This document shows positions 19,335-27,077 of a DNA stretch of 64,000 nt, in pieces. Where the stretch lies: NCBI RefSeq assembly GCF_014197205.1, contig NZ_JACIFD010000003.1, forward strand, positions 1-64,000, read 5' to 3'. Under the pieces are notes generated by a model, which worked only from the letters and a program-made list of their open reading frames with translations, did no database searches and was not told the origin of the DNA. The position numbers and the translations under genes were made by a program. Source of the stretch: Canibacter oris (GTDB taxonomy: Bacteria > Actinomycetota > Actinomycetes > Actinomycetales > Microbacteriaceae). Position 1 is the stretch's first letter; every line of letters starts with the position of its first letter.

Positions 19335-19762
19335 GCGTGAAGAGTCGTGCCCTGGCTGGGTTGCTGTTGTTTCCAAAACCGTTCCAATCCCTGTTTGACG
19401 CGTACTACGTCTTCTGGTGTTCCAAAGAGTTCAAATTTGTAAAGCAGCGGTACCTGGCATTTGCGGGCTACAATCTCACCCGCTAAGCCGTAGGCTTCCC
19501 CGAAGTTGGTATTGCCCGCAACAATCACCCCGCGTAGTAAACCACGGTTGTGTGCGTCGTTGAGGAATTTAATGACCTGTTTCGGGACCGCTTTAGTATC
19601 CGGGCCGCCGCCGTATGTCGGCAAGATCAGGACGTAGGGCTCAGTGATTTGCAACTGCGCATCTGTGCGGCGCAACGGAATCCGCTGTGCCGGCAACCCC
19701 AGCTTTTCAATAAAGCGGTGAGTGTTACCGGAAACACTTGAGAAATATACGATGCTTCCCAC
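19331..19762 (-). CDS. nrdI: Flavodoxin-like NrdI protein
   Basis: FMN protein of 143 residues that supplies the oxidant for assembling the manganese-tyrosyl radical in NrdF. Signature [11 protein letters not shown] binds the FMN phosphate near the N-terminus. PTYGGG and [17 protein letters not shown] match NrdI. It lies between nrdH (68-base gap with a hairpin) and nrdE (4-base overlap), the standard order. Confidence 0.95.
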   Translation of the reverse strand: MGSIVYFSSVSGNTHRFIEKLGLPAQRIPLRRTDAQLQITEPYVLILPTYGGGPDTKAVPKQVIKFLNDAHNRGLLRGVIVAGNTNFGEAYGLAGEIVARKCQVPLLYKFELFGTPEDVVRVKQGLERFWKQQQPSQGTTLHA

Positions 19763-19797
19763 GGTGTCCTGCCTTTACCGGATGGATTTTATGACAA

Positions 19798-19819
19798 GAA
19801 CCCCGCGCAAGCGGGGTTC
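19798..19819 (-). terminator. Hairpin between nrdH and nrdI, possible attenuator
   Basis: A perfect 9-bp stem, GAACCCCGC with GCGGGGTTC, around a 4-base loop. Only a weak T-rich stretch follows on the coding strand, so it may cause partial termination or protect the short nrdH message. This would give nrdH transcript in excess over nrdIEF. Confidence 0.55.
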
Positions 19820-19830
19820 CGGGTAGCTGG

Positions 19831-20061
19831 CTAGAGACGGCCAGCCAGCTCTTCGATTTTGTCTGGGCGGAAGCCTGACCAGTGATCCTCATCAGTTACA
19901 ACAACCGGAGCCTGCAAGTATCCAAGCTCTTTTACGGTTTGCAGGGCGTCCTGATCTTCTGACAGATCCAGCACGTTGTACTCAATACCCTTGCTGTCAA
20001 GCGCGCGGTAGGTAGCGGTGCACTGTACGCATGAAGGCTTTGTATAAACCGTAATTGCCAT
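19831..20061 (-). CDS. nrdH: Glutaredoxin-like NrdH redoxin
   Basis: Thioredoxin-fold protein of 76 residues with the active site CVQC near the N-terminus and the NrdH-specific C-terminal block WSGFRPDKI. It passes electrons from thioredoxin reductase to NrdE. GGAAGAAG precedes the ATG. It is the first gene of nrdHIEF and lies downstream of paired NrdR boxes. Confidence 0.96.
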   Translation of the reverse strand: MAITVYTKPSCVQCTATYRALDSKGIEYNVLDLSEDQDALQTVKELGYLQAPVVVTDEDHWSGFRPDKIEELAGRL

Positions 20062-20102
20062 TTTCTTCTTCCAATCTTAAAAATTCAAGATTTGTGTAAA
20101 AC

Positions 20103-20147
20103 CACTACATCTAGTGAACCACAACTTCCGCCAACACTAGATGATGT
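20103..20147 (-). promoter_or_regulatory. Paired NrdR boxes upstream of nrdH
   Basis: CACTACATCTAGTG (20103-20116) and ACACTAGATGATGT (20134-20147) both resemble the NrdR consensus ACACwATATATwGTGT. Their starts are 31 bases apart, three helical turns, the spacing known for NrdR box pairs. NrdR represses ribonucleotide reductase genes when dATP is high. nrdR itself is not in this window. Confidence 0.75.
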
Positions 20148-20380
20148 AATTGCACTGTTGTAATTATCAACAAGATAAGCACCGGTTTTTAACCCCTCCT
20201 GTTGAAAAAGTTTCGCGGAATTACAAGCATGTAATGCAGTTATCCACAGCGGTGCAAAACTAGAAAATATTTTTGTTTGGAAAACCATTTGGGCGTGTCG
20301 ATAAACACAAGATATAGGGCGCCAAAAGTAACCACACCACAACAGTTAGTGGTGCTCAATTTTAGCTCGCTATCTCCCGT

Positions 20381-20418
20381 GGTTACACCACCCGAAAGCG
20401 CGGCTACACCGCCCAAAA
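20381..20418. repeat. Two 17-bp near-repeats 21 bases apart
   Basis: GGTTACACCACCCGAAA (20381-20397) and GGCTACACCGCCCAAAA (20402-20418) differ at 3 of 17 positions and are spaced two helical turns apart, on one face of the DNA. They lie in the long non-coding region between nrdH and the XRE gene. A smaller dyad, CACCAC/GTGGTG, sits just to the left near 20334-20353. These are possible binding sites; the protein is unknown. Confidence 0.55.
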
Positions 20419-20494
20419 TCGCGCCGTTGCTGATACAAAGCTGACACAAAACCCTCTGCCGTAAGCCACGGCCGCCGTTTATGGCGACTGTCCC

Positions 20495-20600
20495 GCAAGC
20501 TTGGTTCCGCCGGTTTTCCTTGGGGCAAGCTTTCTGCAAGTACTCTTGGGGCAAGCTTTGTTCGAGTGTTCCCAGAGCAAGCTTTCTTTGAATAATCTCA
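20495..20600. repeat. Iteron-like array of GCAAGCTT repeats
   Basis: GCAAGCTT occurs at 20495, 20525, 20551 and 20577. The last three are exactly 26 bases apart and share longer flanks (CTTGGGGCAAGCTTT in two of them). The 20148-20700 stretch holds no supportable gene on either strand. It contains this array, the 17-bp repeats and a large palindrome. It could be the extended control region of nrdHIEF and of the divergent XRE gene, or a remnant replication or partition site. Confidence 0.6.
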
Positions 20601-20627
20601 AGCGCACCTCCTAAATTAGGGTATAAA

Positions 20628-20652
20628 CACCTCGGGTTTATAAACCCGGGTG
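20628..20652. promoter_or_regulatory. 25-bp palindrome centred on TTTATAAA upstream of XRE gene
   Basis: CACCTCGGGTTTA joins TAAACCCGGGTG to make a palindrome with one mismatched pair. It lies 48 bases before the XRE regulator's start, overlapping its probable promoter. It is a plausible operator for autoregulation by that protein. Confidence 0.65.
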
Positions 20653-20700
20653 CCATTAACATCTGGCGTCAGAAACCCGGTTCTAGTGACTATAGAAAGT

Positions 20701-21021
20701 ATGACCTCTGCTGTTCCGCCTACCGTGCCACTTGGCAAGAAGCTTAAAGAAATTCGTCTGCGGCTCGGCATTAGCCAAAACGATGCTGCCTACCTGGCAC
20801 ATATAGACGTGAGCAATTTCGGCAAAATTGAACGCGGGGAAGCAAACCCCAGCCTCACTACCCTAACCCGTATCGCAACCGCGCTCGACACCACTGTTGC
20901 CGAACTAACCAGCGAAATCACTGGCGACAATGTGCCTGATACAGATCGCACCCTTACAGCACGAGATTTTATTGCGGCACGGAAAGCAGGACAGAGCCGC
21001 CCGCAGAGCCGCTGGCTCTAA
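20701..21021 (+). CDS. XRE-family HTH transcriptional regulator
   Basis: Small DNA-binding protein of 106 residues, mostly one Cro/C1-type helix-turn-helix. The segment LGISQNDAAYLA is the first helix pair, and NFGKIERGEANPSLTTL is the recognition and following helix. The tail is polar and basic. An extended -10 (TGACTATAGA) ends 4 bases before the ATG, so the message is probably leaderless. A GTG at 20650 would add 17 residues but would put the start inside the 25-bp palindrome. The target is unknown; the palindrome just upstream suggests autoregulation. Confidence 0.8.
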   Translation: MTSAVPPTVPLGKKLKEIRLRLGISQNDAAYLAHIDVSNFGKIERGEANPSLTTLTRIATALDTTVAELTSEITGDNVPDTDRTLTARDFIAARKAGQSRPQSRWL

Positions 21022-21127
21022 GCAACGCAACCAGGCCGCAGCAAGCAGCACAGCATAACCTGCTCCACACACCGGTCTGGGGCCAGCCGCAGCGTTAGCG
21101 GTCGCAACGCCACCAACCTATCGCTGC

Positions 21128-21487
21128 TTAGAGAACCGGAACTGACCATAATAACTCCCTGCCCGCGCTATCTAACCAGCGCACCACAATCGTCTGTTGC
21201 TCTGCTCTTGCAGCAGCCCCAACCCTGAAAAGCAGCCGTTCGCCAGGCTCTAACTGCACCGGCAGAGACTGAGCAAAAACCCCGTCACCGGCTAGCAGTA
21301 CCCGCACCTGACGCGCAGGAGACTTACCCGCGTGCCGCACCCCACGCAGCCTTCCCGTACCATCGCGGATTGGCGCCCACGGCACCAGCGTTACAGCCTC
21401 AGTCGGGCCACGAGCACTGCTGTTTTTAGCCCCGCAAAATTTTACCTGTGGCGCCGCTAAGCGCACCCATAATTGCTTTAGTTTCAT
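21128..21487 (-). CDS. Small hypothetical protein, beta-rich
   Basis: Protein of 119 residues that I cannot place in a family. It has alternating hydrophobic strands (RVLLAGDGVF, ERLLFRVGAA, TIVVRWLDSAG), a basic N-terminal third and no signal or membrane segment. It lies 39 bases downstream of rlmH on the same strand and may be cotranscribed. Strand-like spacing of charged and hydrophobic residues argues that it is a real protein, but homologues would be needed to prove it. Confidence 0.5.
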   Translation of the reverse strand: MKLKQLWVRLAAPQVKFCGAKNSSARGPTEAVTLVPWAPIRDGTGRLRGVRHAGKSPARQVRVLLAGDGVFAQSLPVQLEPGERLLFRVGAAARAEQQTIVVRWLDSAGRELLWSVPVL

Positions 21488-21526
21488 GCCCCCAGTCTAA
21501 AGACCGGGTATGACAACTTTGCCTGG

Positions 21527-21982
21527 TTAAACGTGGTGGTAAGGCCGCCCCGCGGCAATTTCCCCAGCACGATAAATCTGCTCCACCAAAATCAGCCGCA
21601 CTAACTGGTGCGGGAACACCAGATCCGACAGGCTCCACACCAAATCTGCACGCTGTCGCACCCGCTCATCAACCCCGTATGCGCCGCCAATAATCACCGT
21701 GGCATTACGCCGTTGCAACTGTTGCTCCAGCGTCTGCGCCAGTTTCGGGGAGCTCAGCATCTTGCCGCGCTCATCAAGCAAAACCACAAACTCTGCATCC
21801 TGCAGCTTCCCTAAAATGCGCGTTGACTCCTCGGTGCGCGCCTGTTCCTCCTGCTGCGCTGAGTGGGGCAGCAACTGCCACTGCACCTGCCAAGGCTTGC
21901 GCAGGCGCTTTTCGTACCGACCGATTCCCTCGGCAACCCAGCTTTCGTGCTTCTTTCCGACAGCTAAAATCCGCAAAGTCAT
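21527..21982 (-). CDS. rlmH: 23S rRNA (pseudouridine1915-N3)-methyltransferase RlmH
   Basis: SPOUT-class methyltransferase of 151 residues that methylates pseudouridine 1915 in helix 69 of 23S rRNA on assembled 70S ribosomes. The N-terminus MTLRILAVGK, the VVLLDERGK strand, the IIGGAYGVDE SAM-binding knot and the C-terminal LVEQIYRAGEI..PYH are all present. Length is normal. It is followed by the small hypothetical gene. Confidence 0.95.
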   Translation of the reverse strand: MTLRILAVGKKHESWVAEGIGRYEKRLRKPWQVQWQLLPHSAQQEEQARTEESTRILGKLQDAEFVVLLDERGKMLSSPKLAQTLEQQLQRRNATVIIGGAYGVDERVRQRADLVWSLSDLVFPHQLVRLILVEQIYRAGEIAAGRPYHHV

Positions 21983-22129
21983 ACCCCTAACCTAGCCGAT
22001 TACTAAAAACCACAGCGGGGTTACACACTTCCTGATTCACACCCAAAAATATTTTTGGACTTGTTACCCAGCCAGCACCGGTAGGCTATAAATAGTTTTA
22101 AGATTATTGTTTACAGAATAGAGGCACTT

Positions 22130-22384
22130 ATGAAGACCAAGCTTACGCTCCTGTTCGGCTTCGGACTCGGCTACTTCCTCGGCGCACGTGCCGGTCGCAA
22201 CCGCTACCACCAGATTTGCAAAATTGCTAACAAAGTCTGGAACACCCCGGTAGTACAGGGCGGCGTGGGCGCAGTTTCAGATTTCGCGAGCGACCGTTAC
22301 GATGATGTTCGCGAGCTGGTTGGCGACAAAGTTGGCGCCGCTATTGCCGGGAAGAAAAACTCAGCGAAAAAGACTGCTAACTAG
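22130..22384 (+). CDS. YtxH-like small membrane protein
   Basis: Protein of 84 residues. An N-terminal hydrophobic, Gly-rich segment (about 5-20, LLFGFGLGYFLGARAG) resembles YtxH-type proteins, and a helical Lys/Ala-rich tail follows. It leads a row of three small envelope genes with the DUF1469 and DUF3618 proteins, which probably act at the inner membrane. Their function is unknown. Confidence 0.75.
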   Translation: MKTKLTLLFGFGLGYFLGARAGRNRYHQICKIANKVWNTPVVQGGVGAVSDFASDRYDDVRELVGDKVGAAIAGKKNSAKKTAN

Positions 22385-22458
22385 CGGCTCACCCAAAGCT
22401 ACGGGGCATCTGCTCCGCCGCTCTCTAGTGCACTGCAACAGAACCATAAGGACGCCAA

Positions 22459-22917
22459 GTGTTTAAGAAAAAATCTCCTAGCACCCTCGCGCTGCTGTCT
22501 CGCCTGCCGAAACAGATTAAGCAGGTTGCCGATGTTGAGCTGGCTAACGCCAAAGCGGAAGTTGGCGGGCGGATCAAAAACCTCGTGATCGCCATAGTCC
22601 TGTTCGTGGTGGCGCTCATTATTCTTTACTGGACAATCGCGGTGCTGCTCACCGCAGCAATTGCCGGCATAGCTGAAGCGCTGCCGGTATGGCTGGCGGC
22701 GCTGATTGTGGCAGGCGGCGGTTTGCTGGTGATTATCATTTGCGTTATCGCGGGCATCGCACTGGCGAAGCGCGGCAATCCGATTCCGTCTGCAACTATC
22801 GCTCGCGTCAAAGCAGACTTTGCGGCTGCCGCTGAAATGCAGAACGGTGCCAATAAGATGCGCGCGCAGCCGGGCAAGAAGGGCACCAAGCCGGGCGAGT
22901 CAGGAGTATGGGAATGA
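22459..22917 (+). CDS. Phage-holin-like DUF1469 membrane protein
   Basis: Protein of 152 residues starting with GTG, with AAGGA just upstream. After a helical basic stretch it has two long transmembrane helices (about 35-70 and 77-103) and a basic Lys/Gly tail. This is the layout of the Phage_holin_3_6/DUF1469 family, widespread and chromosomal in actinobacteria, often beside DUF3618 as here. It is not evidence for a prophage. Confidence 0.8.
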   Translation: MFKKKSPSTLALLSRLPKQIKQVADVELANAKAEVGGRIKNLVIAIVLFVVALIILYWTIAVLLTAAIAGIAEALPVWLAALIVAGGGLLVIIICVIAGIALAKRGNPIPSATIARVKADFAAAAEMQNGANKMRAQPGKKGTKPGESGVWE

Positions 22918-23174
22918 ACGCAGAAAACACACCAAAGTCAGGCGTAGCAGCGGCACAGCAGGCGCACGCGCAGTTGCACAGCACTCTCAACCAGTTGGCA
23001 TACAAGCTCGACTACCCCGCCCGTATTGATGCGGCGGTGGATCGCGGCAAGGCTCGGGTACAGGAAACGCGACGCCGCAACCCCGTGCTATTCTTTGCCG
23101 TTGTAGGAGCTGCGAGCGCGGTGGTTGGCTTGGCAACCGCAGCGGCTGTTTCAGCAGTTATAAAGTCTCTCTAA
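22914..23174 (+). CDS. DUF3618 family membrane protein
   Basis: Protein of 86 residues with an amphipathic helix followed by RRRNPVLFF and one C-terminal transmembrane helix, the DUF3618 plan. I use the second ATG (22914). It overlaps the previous stop as ATGA and sits 7 bases from AGGAG, whereas the ATG at 22908 is too close to the ribosome site. It is translationally coupled to the DUF1469 gene. Confidence 0.8.
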   Translation: MNAENTPKSGVAAAQQAHAQLHSTLNQLAYKLDYPARIDAAVDRGKARVQETRRRNPVLFFAVVGAASAVVGLATAAAVSAVIKSL

Positions 23175-23301
23175 GGCAGCCGGCTGCGCATTGCTATATT
23201 GATTATTTGCATTTAGCTAGATATTAGGCGAAAATAGACGCAGGAAAATTTACAACCGCCCTTTGTTTAAAACGGTTGTAAACAGGCAGTGAGTGGAGTT
23301 T

Positions 23302-24084
23302 ATGTCCGAATTGAAAGCCCCGCTCTCAGGTCTGCGCGTGCTTGTGCCACGCGGCGGGGTCTGGGGCAAGGTGGTGTCAAAGGCGCTAAAAGCGCAAGGC
23401 GCTACCACTGCTGTATCACCGCTTGTTGATTTCGCACACACCAGCGAGTTAGATCGTCTCCGCGAATCTCTGGAGAAGCTTGAGGCCGGCTATTTCGATT
23501 GGGTCACTGCCACCAACTCCACAATTGTTGATGTGCTTAATCACCACAACATCAAAATTGCCAAACGTACCCAGGTAGCGTGCGCAGGTGAAGCAACCTA
23601 TGAGGCTTTTATCGAGTCAGGCTACGAGGTAGCACGCACAACCGAAGATGCTGACACCACCACTGTCGGCTTGCTGAAGGTGTGGCCCGAGATTGACAGC
23701 GGCAATGTGCTGCGCATTTTGACGCTGCGTTCAGACGCGGCAAAGCCAGTGCTAACCCTCGGTCTGCTGGAGCGCGGCCACGATGTGACGCAGGTTGTGG
23801 CGTATCGCACCGTTGGCGTGCGCGCCTCTATTCACACCCGTGAAGATGTTACCGCGGGTGACATCAACGCGATTTTAGTAACCTCCCCGCAGATTGCGCG
23901 TGAGGTTGCAACGCAGTTCGCTGACCGCCCTGACACCACGATTGTGGCGTGCATCGGCGAAGCTGCGCAGGAAGAAGCCGCACGGCTGGGGCTTACCAGC
24001 GGCCCAGCGGCATCTGCTGAGCTGTGCGAGCAGCTGGTGCAGACCGTATTCGGCACGCTTGATCCAGCCGACATGCTCGACTAA
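23302..24084 (+). CDS. hemD: Uroporphyrinogen-III synthase
   Basis: Protein of 260 residues with the bilobed HemD fold. Recognisable segments are LRVLVPRGG at the start, WVTATNSTIV, VACAGEATYEAF, LRSDAAKPVL, VVAYRTV, ILVTSPQIA and IVACIGEAAQEEA. It closes and inverts the D ring of hydroxymethylbilane to make uroporphyrinogen III. GGAG precedes the ATG; a GTG nine bases upstream is in frame. No other haem biosynthesis gene is adjacent except the degenerate HemY-like gene on the other strand. Confidence 0.88.
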   Translation: MSELKAPLSGLRVLVPRGGVWGKVVSKALKAQGATTAVSPLVDFAHTSELDRLRESLEKLEAGYFDWVTATNSTIVDVLNHHNIKIAKRTQVACAGEATYEAFIESGYEVARTTEDADTTTVGLLKVWPEIDSGNVLRILTLRSDAAKPVLTLGLLERGHDVTQVVAYRTVGVRASIHTREDVTAGDINAILVTSPQIAREVATQFADRPDTTIVACIGEAAQEEAARLGLTSGPAASAELCEQLVQTVFGTLDPADMLD

Positions 24085-24259
24085 TCAAGTTTAAGTTTCT
24101 CGCGCTGCCAACGGCTGCCAGCTGCCACGGCGGGTTGATCCACCACACACGCACTTCACACCGCACCCGTGTTCAACATCAAAAAACACGCAATGCGCAC
24201 CGCGGCACTAGCCACAGATGCCCTAAGCTCCCCGCCTGTAGTGCTCGCGCAAATAAATG

Positions 24260-25630
24260 CTACGCCTCAAAACCCAACAGTTTCCGTCGCAACGGCTTTA
24301 ACGCCAATTGCATTTCGTGTAGTTCTTGCACCGCAGCGTGCTGCCACTGTGGATCAGCCAGCACAAACGCCTGGATCTCCGTGACCACTGCGGCTCCCAG
24401 CTGCGCCGCGGCCTGCCGCAACACCTCCGCGCCGCTGCCAGGCTGCGTATCAGCGTAATGCAGGCTCAAAACAGCAACTTGTCCGTTATTCTCCGCCGCG
24501 GCGGGCAACGCTTGATACAGCTCTGCCTGGTGCAGCGCCGCTACTTCTGCCGGGTGCAGCACACGGGCGTGCACCACGCGGGTATCGGCAGGTGCGGGGC
24601 GTTGCTTGTCGCGCAGCGCGATAACCTCGCCGGCCGCGGTCAAGGGCAACACGATTTCATCACCCGGCTGCACCGCAAGCGTATCTGCCAGAGTCGCTAA
24701 AACGCTGCTCCCTACTGCTGCGGCAGTGACAGGTGGAACTGGCGCAGCCAAGACAGCCGGTGCCGAGGCGCCAGCAGCCGGAGCGGGGGCGGTTTCTGCG
24801 GTGCCGTGCAGCGCGGCATCGTCCGCGGTCGGGGCACCGGCGGCGTATTCAGTCTCCTCCCCCGCGGCGAGACGGAGCAGCGCGGCGGTGTCGTAAGCAT
24901 CAGCCGGAGCCTGCCCAAACTGCACGGTCACCCCGTAATACTGCAGTGCCCGCAGCACCGCGTCTCGCGCCGCCACTGCGCCCTGCTGTGGATAGCTGAG
25001 GGCGGGCCGATCCGCAGCCAACCACGCGATAGCGCCGCTGAGTGAGCCGGTTTTAGTTAATCCCTCATTAAGGTGCGGCACCACGGCCGCGGTTTTAAGC
25101 TCCGCGAGCGCCTGCCCGGTGCGCGCACGATTCACGAGCTCAGGCAGCACTGCGGCGGTGGCCCCCTGCCGTTTAGTTACTAGCGCAGCAAGCGATTTCA
25201 CCTTGCCAATGTTGAGCACCGGCAGCAGCCGATCACAGTACGCGCGAATACTCGCCGGCCATCCCAAGAGCTGCTGCATTTGCGGCGCGAGGGCAGCGGC
25301 GGTGATGCCAGCAAGCTGCGGTTCAGGCAACTGAATCAGCCCGCCCGGCTGCCAAAAATAGGTTTTCCCGGGAGCAACGTCGACGCTCTGCAGCGCCTTG
25401 CTGTGCACCACCTCTGCCGCCGCTTGATACAGCTTCGCGAGGGCTTTTTCCGGATCTGCGGCCGCGGTCAAGGGCCACGCAGTGTGGGCTGCGTGGGCGG
25501 CGTGATCCACCCACAGCTCCACCGCAAGATTTACCTGCGCCAAGCTAAGCGCCGCTTGCAAAACTGCGGGGGTGGAGCCCGCGATGACAATCTTCGTTCC
25601 GGATTGGTTACGATGTGCTTGGTGCGTCAT
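24260..25630 (-). CDS. HemY-like protein lacking a normal FAD motif
   Basis: Protein of 456 residues. Its middle (LLGWPASIRAYCDRLLP, then VTKRQGATAAVLPELVN and GSLSGAIAWL) follows the substrate-domain order of protoporphyrinogen/coproporphyrinogen oxidase HemY/CgoX. The N-terminal Rossmann strand reads IVIAGSTPAVLQAALSLA, in which the GxGxxG that holds FAD is lost. The C-terminal half is unusually rich in Ala/Pro with few family landmarks. It is probably a pseudoenzyme or a divergent paralogue. It faces hemD across a 175-base gap. The start is the ATG at 25630; a GTG 42 bases upstream is also in frame. Confidence 0.6.
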   Translation of the reverse strand: MTHQAHRNQSGTKIVIAGSTPAVLQAALSLAQVNLAVELWVDHAAHAAHTAWPLTAAADPEKALAKLYQAAAEVVHSKALQSVDVAPGKTYFWQPGGLIQLPEPQLAGITAAALAPQMQQLLGWPASIRAYCDRLLPVLNIGKVKSLAALVTKRQGATAAVLPELVNRARTGQALAELKTAAVVPHLNEGLTKTGSLSGAIAWLAADRPALSYPQQGAVAARDAVLRALQYYGVTVQFGQAPADAYDTAALLRLAAGEETEYAAGAPTADDAALHGTAETAPAPAAGASAPAVLAAPVPPVTAAAVGSSVLATLADTLAVQPGDEIVLPLTAAGEVIALRDKQRPAPADTRVVHARVLHPAEVAALHQAELYQALPAAAENNGQVAVLSLHYADTQPGSGAEVLRQAAAQLGAAVVTEIQAFVLADPQWQHAAVQELHEMQLALKPLRRKLLGFEA

Positions 25631-25679
25631 CTCAGCTTCTCTCTCAACGGGTTTAGGGCAGCGCCCAGGCACTCAGGGC

Positions 25680-26963
25680 TTAAGCAGTGGGCAAGGGCAT
25701 GCCCTGGACGGTGGCCAGCGGGCGGCGCACCTCAATCCAATCGATGCGGTGCCGGTACCAGGCTTTACCGCGGGCTTTACCGCGGCGCCAAATAAGTTCC
25801 ACAGCCGCGGTGAACAGCAGCAGAATCACCAGTTCTGAGAGCAGTGAGAATGGACCAATCTGGTCAGGATCACTAACAAACCCGAAGGTGTTAATGGTGA
25901 AAACCACCACATTATTTACGGTATGCAATGCCATCGCTGCCTCCAGACCGCCGGTTCGAATGGTTAAGATTGCCATACACAAACCCATCATGCCAGTGAC
26001 CAACATGCCCCAGATGTTGTACTGTACGTGAGCTGCTCCAAACAGCATAGACGTCACAATCACCGCTAGCACCGGGGAGCGCAGCCAAGACCCGAAAGTC
26101 TGCAGCAACACACCTCGGAACACGACTTCTTCGGCGGTAGCCTGCAACGGCACCAGCAACACAATCACTAACAAGGTCAGCAGTAGCATCCCGGTTGACT
26201 GCTGCGGCTCTTGATAAATCATCTCGCCGCCGGTACCGAGCAGCAAGCCCACCCCCTGCACAACCGCGTAAATCAGTAGCGCTGCAAGAGTAAACCACAG
26301 GATTAGTTCCCAGCGAATACGAGCTGCCACAGACCACACCCGGCTGAAGATGCCCTTCCCGAAAATTCGCATCGCGAGCCAGGCTGCCGGCATCATTGTA
26401 ATCACGCTCAGCAACATTATCGCAATAATAGCCGGGTGGGTAGCCGCATCATTCAGAATCTGGTTAGCGGCCTCCGGATTTGCGCTGAGTTCTTGGAACA
26501 GCGGGTCATCTAGCACCTCCGGGCCCGCAATCACGAGGAAGATTAGCGCCCCCGCCATAAACAGTATCAGGGTACCAAACAGATAAACTGCGGCACCGGT
26601 GATTGACATCACCAGCGGCTTCCACCACTCGTAGCGTTTCATTCCACGTAGCAAACGGTGGTACTCCAGCGGCTCGGTCTGCTCCGGCACCCACACCTCC
26701 GGACCCACAGCCCAAGGGTAAGCAGCGCCCTGCTGCACCATCGGCGCTAGTGCTGGCGCAGCTGCTACTTGATACGGATGCGGCGCGGTCGCCTGCTGCC
26801 CAGCCACAGACTGCGGCACCGCAAACTGCGGTGACTGCGCAGGCTGCGACGCGGACGGCGGAGCGTACTGCGGTTGCGACGGCGGCGACGCGGGATGCGG
26901 CGCATACTGTGGCTGTGGCTGTGCCGCAGGCTGCGGTTGCGGGTTCAGATTCTGCTCAGTCAT
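25680..26963 (-). CDS. CPBP family intramembrane protease with Pro/Gln-rich N-terminus
   Basis: Polytopic membrane protein of 427 residues of the CPBP (CAAX protease/bacteriocin-processing) family. Motif 1 EEVVFRG and a downstream motif-2 His (AAHVQYN) and motif-3 Asn (HTVNNVV) are present in the C-terminal half. About eight hydrophobic segments follow a ~90-residue cytosolic region of Pro/Gln/Ala repeats (QPQYAP). Substrates are unknown; in other bacteria such proteins mature peptides or protect against them. It is followed by the HemY-like gene after 49 bases, so the two may form an operon. Confidence 0.85.
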   Translation of the reverse strand: MTEQNLNPQPQPAAQPQPQYAPHPASPPSQPQYAPPSASQPAQSPQFAVPQSVAGQQATAPHPYQVAAAPALAPMVQQGAAYPWAVGPEVWVPEQTEPLEYHRLLRGMKRYEWWKPLVMSITGAAVYLFGTLILFMAGALIFLVIAGPEVLDDPLFQELSANPEAANQILNDAATHPAIIAIMLLSVITMMPAAWLAMRIFGKGIFSRVWSVAARIRWELILWFTLAALLIYAVVQGVGLLLGTGGEMIYQEPQQSTGMLLLTLLVIVLLVPLQATAEEVVFRGVLLQTFGSWLRSPVLAVIVTSMLFGAAHVQYNIWGMLVTGMMGLCMAILTIRTGGLEAAMALHTVNNVVVFTINTFGFVSDPDQIGPFSLLSELVILLLFTAAVELIWRRGKARGKAWYRHRIDWIEVRRPLATVQGMPLPTA

Positions 26964-27037
26964 GATAATTTTCTATCCTGCTTCAAAACTAACTGTGGTT
27001 AAAACAAGTGCTGCTTCCGATACTCGGTAGCGAAAAC

Positions 27038-27069
27038 GAAGCCCGGGGCAGATTTGCACACCGGGCTTC
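27038..27069 (-). terminator. Terminator downstream of glyS
   Basis: A 9-bp stem, GAAGCCCGG with CCGGGCTTC, around a 14-base loop, just past the glyS stop. A short T-rich tract (CGTTTTCG) follows in the direction of glyS transcription. Confidence 0.6.
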
Positions 27070-27077
27070 AAAACCGA

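Noticed and set aside
19334-19376. TTG at 19376 as the start of nrdE
   Set aside because: It would overlap nrdI by 46 bases; the GTG at 19334 gives the usual 4-base overlap and still includes the conserved N-terminus.
20400-20530. Possible cobalamin riboswitch upstream of the nrd operon
   Set aside because: A GACTGTCCCGCAAGC stretch recalls the riboswitch core, but the B12 box and the surrounding helices cannot be found on either strand.
20240-20662. 140-codon open frame upstream of nrdH
   Set aside because: It crosses the repeat array and palindrome, has no ribosome site and reads as low-complexity peptide from the repeats.
22459-22917. Holin-like protein as evidence for a prophage
   Set aside because: DUF1469 proteins are common chromosomal membrane proteins in actinobacteria, here with DUF3618 and YtxH-like genes and no other phage gene.
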